Source of the DNA: Drosophila pseudoobscura
Taxonomy: Eukaryota > Arthropoda > Insecta > Diptera > Drosophilidae
Length of the DNA: 64,000 nt
Direction: 5' to 3'
NCBI RefSeq assembly: GCF_009870125.1
Contig: NC_046679.1
Location: forward strand, 17,236,001-17,300,000
Shown here: in pieces, positions 58,501 to 64,000 of the stretch
Numbering within the stretch: the stretch's first letter is position 1
How the letters are laid out: every line of letters starts with the position of its first letter
Notes under the pieces: model-generated
Told to the model about the DNA's origin: nothing
Database searches by the model: none
Seen by the model: the letters and a program-made list of their open reading frames with translations, nothing else
Position numbers and translations under genes: made by a program

Positions 58501-60246
58501 CATGTTGTCTGCCCGCCCGTGCGTACGTGCGTTTTCTGGTTTCTGGCTACTGGCTGCCGGCCTGGTTAAGTAATCGATGTTCGATCGGAGCGCTCTCGAC
58601 TGCTCGCTCACACCCTTTCGATGAGGTGGTGTCCCCCATTGGTCCACAGTTACTAGACAGACAATCCAAACTCTCGGTGTTAAGCGAAAACCATAAAAAC
58701 GATGTGTGTGTACGTCCTCTCTCTGAAAGCGCATTAAGTAAGAACTCAATTACAAATATATTTTGTTTATTTTCATTTATTTCCAAAATATCTTTACGAA
58801 ACACAATGTTCTCTATGATTAATTATGCCTAAGTTCTGTGACGTGTGCAGCAAGGAGTATTGAATATTTCCCCCAACTGGCTGCCGGCTGACGACTGCCG
58901 GCTGCTGTAATGTGGTGGTTGAGGTAACAGCGCGAGCTGGGCTGATGAGGTTCAGTTTCCACACTAGGCAGGCGCGTCAAGAGAAGAAGATACAGACTCA
59001 GGCACAGGCATTAAAAGAGGGACAGAAACTGAGGGTGGAAATGGTTAGGAGGCATGTTCCACACATGCCACACAGCGAGAGCCCGAACCCGACCCCGACC
59101 CCGACCTGGAAATATTCAATCTACTTCGTCTGCTGCATGCGTTCTCCTTTGATTTGCCACTATTAGATGCGGACTATGAGACATCTCCCACTACCATTGA
59201 CTAATTATGTTCTTTCTCTACCGAATTTGTGCGAATCTGCAGGATTTGAAGGACTACATGCGTCAGGCCGGTGAGGTCACCTATGCGGATGCTCACAAGC
59301 AGCGCCGTAATGAAGGGTAAGTCTTTATCTGGCGAAATCTTGCTGATCATATCGAAACTAACCCTTCTCTTATGTTTCGCATTGCAGCGTGGTCGAGTTT
59401 GCGTCGTTGTCGGACATGAAGACGGCTATTGAGAAGCTCGACGACACAGAGCTGAATGGCAGACGGGTCCATCTGGTCGAGGATCGTCGCGGAGGACGCG
59501 GCGGCGGCGGCAGCGGGGGCGCTAGTGGTGGTGGAGGTGGAGGCGGACGTGGTCGCTCTCGTTCTTCCAGCTCGCGCTCACGTTCTCGCTCGCGCAGGCG
59601 TTCTCGCTCTCGTCGCTCTTCGCACTCGCGCTCCAAGTCTCGCAGCCGCTCCAAGTCTCGTGGCGGACGTTCCAAGTCCAAGTCGCCTGTTAAGTCGCGC
59701 TCTCGATCCCGCTCGCGCTCCAAGTAAGTAGAATGGTTATCTTTTTAAATAGTTTGGTACTTATTTGCTCCTACCTTTGTATTGCAGCAAATCGCGTGAT
59801 GTGTCTAAGTCAAAGTCAAAGTCGCACTCGCGTACTCGCTCTCGCTCGCCCAAGCGTGAGCGCGATTCTCGTTCTCGCTCTCGCTCCAATTCGAAGCGTG
59901 AATCACGCTCCCGTTCACGTTCCAAGTCAAACCATCGCGACTCTCGTTCACGGTAAGTTAGGTGGATCTCAGATACGAGAGGCACTATATTGTAAAATTC
60001 TTTCTTTCGTGCTTTCTTTGGTTTTGTTTGGATGCACGTGTTCGTTCGTCTTATGCATAGTCCTTCGACCTTGGCTGCACAAAAACCCTTTAAATAGATA
60101 CTAATGTTCTCCTCGCCCCTCTTCATTGCAGCGATCGGTCCGCTTCAGTTGACAACAAGTCGCGTTCGCGCTCCCGATCCCGTTCGGCCTCGCCCAAAAA
60201 CGGAAATGCCTCACCGGACCGCAATAACGAGAGCATGGACGATTAG
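55534..60246 (+). CDS. B52: SR splicing factor B52 / SRp55
   Basis: Exons 55534-55659, 55742-55812, 55885-55989, 56489-56585, 59243-59316, 59388-59723, 59788-59952 and 60132-60246 give about 362 residues. RRM1 starts [11 protein letters not shown] (4-14), with NGYGFVEF as RNP1. A Gly/Arg-rich hinge ([11 protein letters not shown]) follows. RRM2 is the SR-protein pseudo-RRM with the signature SWQDLKD (131-137), which is split by the large fourth intron after Gln133. Residues about 205-345 are an RS domain of SR dipeptides spread over three exons, and the end is [16 protein letters not shown]52 is an essential SR protein that promotes exon definition and splice-site choice. The 2.66 kb intron 4 contains a strong unused-looking acceptor at 58161, suggesting an alternative truncated product. 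A leader exon (55503 onward) precedes the ATG. Confidence 0.97.
56586..59242 (+). other. B52: Large intron 4 of B52
   Basis: This 2.66 kb intron lies within the SWQDLKD signature codons. It holds a strong acceptor followed by an in-frame stop (58162-58173) and a second, weaker cassette candidate (58650-58737). The rest is low-complexity sequence with GACGATGAC-type repeats near 57850-57930. Confidence 0.7.
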
Positions 60247-60645
60247 ATTAGTTAGCTGTCCCTTTAATATTAAAACACTTGATTTTAGATTTCTACTATA
60301 ACTATTCTACAAACATCCACACAGACACCTTATTCTAGCCCGCGTCACTGGCACCCAGCTAACGATAACGAAATCATGCAAATCCACTCTACATTTTTTT
60401 TAATATTTAAAAATTATGTTTTTCGATTGCCGCCACACTCGACACAATCCAACTACCCCATTGTCCATCGCCGGGCAATAGAACAGAACAGACAGGGATC
60501 ATTTAGTCGAGGGCTGCACATCGCGCATCGCAAGGTAAACCAGATTCTTGCAGATGACAACAATATTGTAACATATGTAACAGCAAAAGAACTAAAATTG
60601 TCTTTTAAAATGAGTAATTTCAATAAATACGGATACATTTAATAT
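60247..60645 (+). other. B52: B52 3' UTR
   Basis: A canonical AATAAA lies at 60622-60627, giving a 3' UTR of about 400 nt. Confidence 0.65.
60622..60627 (+). terminator. B52: B52 poly(A) signal
   Basis: AATAAA about 380 nt past the stop; the first canonical site. Confidence 0.65.
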
Positions 60646-60781
60646 ACATTTTTTGTTTGTGTTTTGAACTGGACGAAAAATATTTTCAATTTAAATCTAC
60701 TAAATGTTGTCTGGACATAAACTCATGTAAGTTCAACTATTTATGATGAGGTAAGCTCGGCCAAATCAAAAATCAAAGTAA

Positions 60782-61619
60782 ACAAACACAATAATTCAAT
60801 ACCTAATCAAATGCTATGGGAAATGGCGTACCGCGGAAGCTGAGGTACTTTTGGAGACTAAAGAGTTGCATACAAATATGTCAGCCCCAGGATGCATATT
60901 AGAGCCCTGCATGAATCCACAGTATTCATATTTAAAATTGACAATCGAGAAGTTTTATATAAGTTATAGATTTCGGTTAGCATTAGCTGTTGAAGCTCTA
61001 AATGCTTTAAAAAATAATTGCAGTCATTTGTGGTATTTATCTGATGAAAATATCATTCTTTGAGGATAACGTTAACTTCATTGTGGACGTCGAGGTCCTC
61101 AATTCCAGATGGCGATGGGCGCTTCCCGCGATGCTATGCCTTAAAACTGATCAATCTGAATCAAACTTTGTGAAAACGTAAGGGCGTGTACAAAATTTAT
61201 GCATTCCAAATCTTGACTCGATCAAACCACTCCTTCGGGTACATACAAAAAAAAATTTAAATGGATGGTCCTCATCTCCAAAAGCTTCAAATTTTAAAAA
61301 TAGAGATGCCTTAATTATACAAAAAATAGCCAATTCTAACGATGTAGACACAAAGAGCAGCAGTAATGGGGAGGATTTCCGCTATCGTAACAAAATTTTA
61401 AATTTTTACACAACTATTTCCTGCAATTATCTGAATCTAATCTTATTATGGCCTACCAAAGGAATTGACATGGGTGGTTTTGCCTGTACTCCCGTCGCCC
61501 CCCCTTTCAATATAACCAGATGTCGGATACTTAAGTTATGTGATAAAAAAGCACTACCTCTGAAAATAAAATTAAACCATAGAAAAAGATTATTAATTTT
61601 TAAATTTTGTTTGGTTTGA
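60782..61619 (+). pseudogene. Decayed coding region, family unknown
   Basis: An open frame from 60782 to 61063 (first in-frame ATG at 60878) reads like protein, for example YGKWRTAEAEVLLETKELHT. It overlaps, 20 nt before its stop, a +1 frame that continues naturally (FEDNVNFIVDVEVLNSRWRW) to a TAA at 61179-61181. Directly after that single stop the same frame stays open for another 145 codons to a TGA at 61617-61619, including SIKPLLRVHTKK and DMGGFACTPVAPPFNITRC. One single-base insertion and one nonsense change would thus account for about 270 codons. Such a long open stretch is unexpected in 65-70% AT sequence. I see no domain I recognise and no transposase or reverse-transcriptase motif. 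It could be a pseudogene, a gene with sequence errors, or a rapidly evolving gene. Confidence 0.55.
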
Positions 61620-63366
61620 GTGGTTTAAGATGCACTTTTGTACCAGGATAAATTGAAAACGCAATCAGCTATTCATATATGTATAAATTAGTTTAATTGT
61701 TGTTTTTTTTTTTTGCAATCCTGGAATATAAGTATATTACAAAGTCTTATTTTATCTGATTAGCTTGAATTAAATTTAAGTTTCTTTTGCTCCTATGCTG
61801 AATTCAAAGAATACCAGAGGCATATTTGCCATAAGTACTGGATGAAATTTGTTACATATAAATATTAAAAATTTTTAAAGAAATAATTTTCATTTTAAAA
61901 ACTGTGAAGTTAAATCAAATTCATAGCTAAGTTTTTAAACTCGCGTAGTTTCTGCTGTAACAATATATCATTATTTAAAGTAATATTATTCCTTTCAGTA
62001 TACATAAACACCTATATACATATACAAAGCACATAAGGATAAAAGAGAGTTTGAAGCGTTTGACGTCTCGAGTGAGCAATGGAATAAATTGCCTTGAAAA
62101 ATGCATCAACTAACTAGTACAGATCTCGTGAGCTGTATTTTAAATACAAATGCTGTGAAGAAATTAACAAATGCCTAAATTATGGGTCATGTGATTTGGA
62201 AATTTATTTCGCCATTATCTACAACTAACACTAAATGCACTCTGCATAAATGCGACTGGGGAGGTTCTGGTCTGAGACTACTCGCCCACATAGTGGGCTA
62301 GGTCTGCATCCCACGTACATATGTACATATGTATGTACGTACGAGTGGGTGCTTTGGCACATCGTGGAGACACTTGAGCACTGGAGCTGCCTAAATTATT
62401 TTTGTGGGTGGCTGAAAGCTACATTAGTATTTCACACTTGGTTTGAGTGGATAAGATCGAGTTTAATTGGCGTCGTATGAAATGCGGCTACTAGCTACAA
62501 TATGCGTACACACTAACCGTAAACTAATATCAAGTTTGGAGTCAAACATTACATAATAGTAATCAATATAAGTTGGAATAAAATGGATTATTAAACATTA
62601 TTTACCGTTTTAATCCGTTATCAAGTATTTACACAATTTCATTTGATACTCTCTTTGCCCTTGATGGTAGTTGAACTATATGTACGATTGGATTCGGTTT
62701 TCGGAGGCTTCCCAAGGACTCGCAGCTAGTGAAACCCGCAGTTTGTTCAGTGAAGGCAGCACCTAATTTTCATAACAATTTCGATATATGTATGTCTGCA
62801 TGTTGTTCATGCACGGGGGTAACTTATATATTGTATACCGTTCAGAGGCTGTAAGTGTTCAAATAGAAAGACGACCAATGTGGGCACCGCTTCATATACA
62901 TATACGATATGTACACGTAGTCGTTTGCACAGCTCCCATTCTCTAACGCTCGGAAATGGCAGTGGTTTACTTTCAATTGTATAGTGCTCTAGTTCAGTAA
63001 GTACTGTATATGTATGTATACATATATTTAGGTATAGTCGCTAGCATGCCTACTGCAAGTTTTATAGATTTATGCACTAATTTACATTGTAAATGCACAT
63101 AAATAGAATCTCGCGGAGCGCACATAAATTGCGCATTTCAATAATCCTCCCAACTCCATCTCGTCCTACATTCGGTTTCGAATCTAAATAAGTTTTAAGT
63201 ACTATTAGAGCCTTTTTATCACTTTCAAGTTGTAAGTCGTTTTTGGCGAGGGCAGGTCCAAGGGGTGGGGCCGCCACTTCGTTGTTCCTGCTTTCTGCTC
63301 CCCCTGTTTATCTTCACTCTGCGATTGCTCCTCTCTTGGCTGCCACTGGAATACCAATACCTCCTC
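61620..63366. other. Intergenic AT-rich sequence
   Basis: Nothing gene-like is seen. A partly palindromic ACGTACATATGTACATATGT stretch occurs near 62320. The proximal part probably contains the 3' UTR of the minus-strand gene that ends at 63367. Confidence 0.5.
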
Positions 63367-63696
63367 CTAGATGCGAAAAGATAGAAGTGAGACGTTGCGC
63401 TTGAGCAATTGCTGTGGCCGCAACGGGGATCCGCTGCTCGCAGTGTCCACCATGTCGACGCCCATGTAGTTACTGTCCATGATCCCGCGATCCGGCATTG
63501 AGTGCAGACTTTGTGTATCGTAGTCGTAGTTCAAATCCTGCATGGGAACCACCTCGGGCAGCAGGTGCCGTATATGCGTGGGCGATCGCTGCAGTCTGTA
63601 CCGATTCCTGTTAACCAATGTGTTAATAAGCTGCCGGTTAAAGTTTTCAAAGAGGTTTCTTACTCTGTATCATTGTTCCTGCCCAAGTGGTTACTC
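63367..63696 (-). CDS. 3' end of an unrecognised gene (partial)
   Basis: The last two coding exons are visible: 63696-63664 (a 33-nt microexon with acceptor TATCTGCGCAG and donor ACAGA|GTAAGA) and 63607-63367 (acceptor TTGGTTAACAG). They join in phase, with 11 codons of the microexon reading RSNHLGRNNDT, followed by NRYRLQRSPTHIRHLLPEV and a hydrophilic, Met/Asp/Ser-containing tail that ends LLKRNVSLLSFRI and TAG. The composition is that of a cytoplasmic or disordered C-terminal tail, as found on channels and adhesion proteins; no domain is present to identify it. Upstream exons lie beyond the window end; 63697-64000 looks intronic. Confidence 0.65.
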
Positions 63697-64000
63697 CTGC
63701 GCAGATATAAAAATCGAAAAGTTGAGAAAAACCACAAATGAATTAATACTCGTACATAAGACGTTTGGTGGTAAATCCTTCGTTTGGTCGATATAAAAGC
63801 AGGCTTAAAAATAATCTACATATCTAGAATAGTGTACATTCAATAATGTTCCTTAGTAGCCAAGTGAATTCAGCCAAGTCCGACTCTCTGACTGTCTGTT
63901 TCTATTCAATCTTTCTCGAGAGTCTCGTTGGCACCTGCATGCACTATGTTAGGTCTATCTCTATCTCTGCTCACGGTATTCACTCTCAGTCGGAAAAGGA
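63697..64000 (-). other. Intron of the partial gene at window end
   Basis: No coding exon is seen. A T/C-rich tract precedes the microexon acceptor on the minus strand. Confidence 0.45.

Noticed and set aside
59370-59723. Glu/Arg-rich minus-strand frame opposite the B52 RS domain
   Set aside because: It is the complement of repeated Ser-Arg codons.

Overview
The window is Drosophila nuclear DNA that corresponds to the 87F region of D. melanogaster (Muller element E). Four genes are recognised confidently: squid (sqd), rasputin (rin), Hrb87F and B52/SRp55. Short 53-80 nt introns, GT-AG splicing and Drosophila Motif 1/Motif 6 core promoters agree. A Helentron/mini-me-type repeat at 3.64-3.96 kb and many hexanucleotide repeats suggest an obscura-group species; this placement is inference.

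Layout: (i) 0-24.1 kb is mostly noncoding, with two small glycine-rich secreted-protein genes (minus, 1.6-2.0 kb; plus, 7.0-7.4 kb) and then a ~16.7 kb gene desert rich in simple repeats. (ii) 24.1-26.9 kb holds a nine-exon gene for a protein with degenerate EF-hands (plus). (iii) 28.6-37.75 kb is sqd (minus), with two alternative C-termini visible. (iv) 38.3-38.65 kb holds a dead fragment of a two-pore potassium channel gene. (v) 41.2-42.45 kb is a proposed two-exon gene (minus) that starts divergently from rin (plus, 42.96-45.18 kb). (vi) 48.7-50.1 kb is an unrecognised two-RRM hnRNP-like gene (minus). (vii) 52.4-54.1 kb is Hrb87F (minus), with a 372-bp terminal-inverted-repeat element just upstream. 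(viii) 55.5-60.25 kb is B52 (plus). (ix) 60.8-61.6 kb holds a decayed, unidentified coding region. (x) The window ends in the 3' exons of a minus-strand gene that continues beyond 64 kb.

Five RNA-binding-protein genes (sqd, rin, the two-RRM gene, Hrb87F, B52) lie within about 32 kb. Squid and Hrb87F are hnRNP A/B-type proteins that package and localise nuclear RNA, B52 is an SR splicing factor, and Rin/G3BP acts on cytoplasmic RNPs and stress granules. sqd and Hrb87F share the same ordered promoter elements at nearly the same spacing, which suggests common regulation or descent. Several of these genes carry splice-site ambiguities (tandem sites 3 nt apart, an in-frame 66-nt intron, a candidate alternative stop exon) of the kind associated with autoregulated RNA-binding proteins.

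Exon boundaries were placed by hand from reading frame and splice consensus. UTR limits are approximate.
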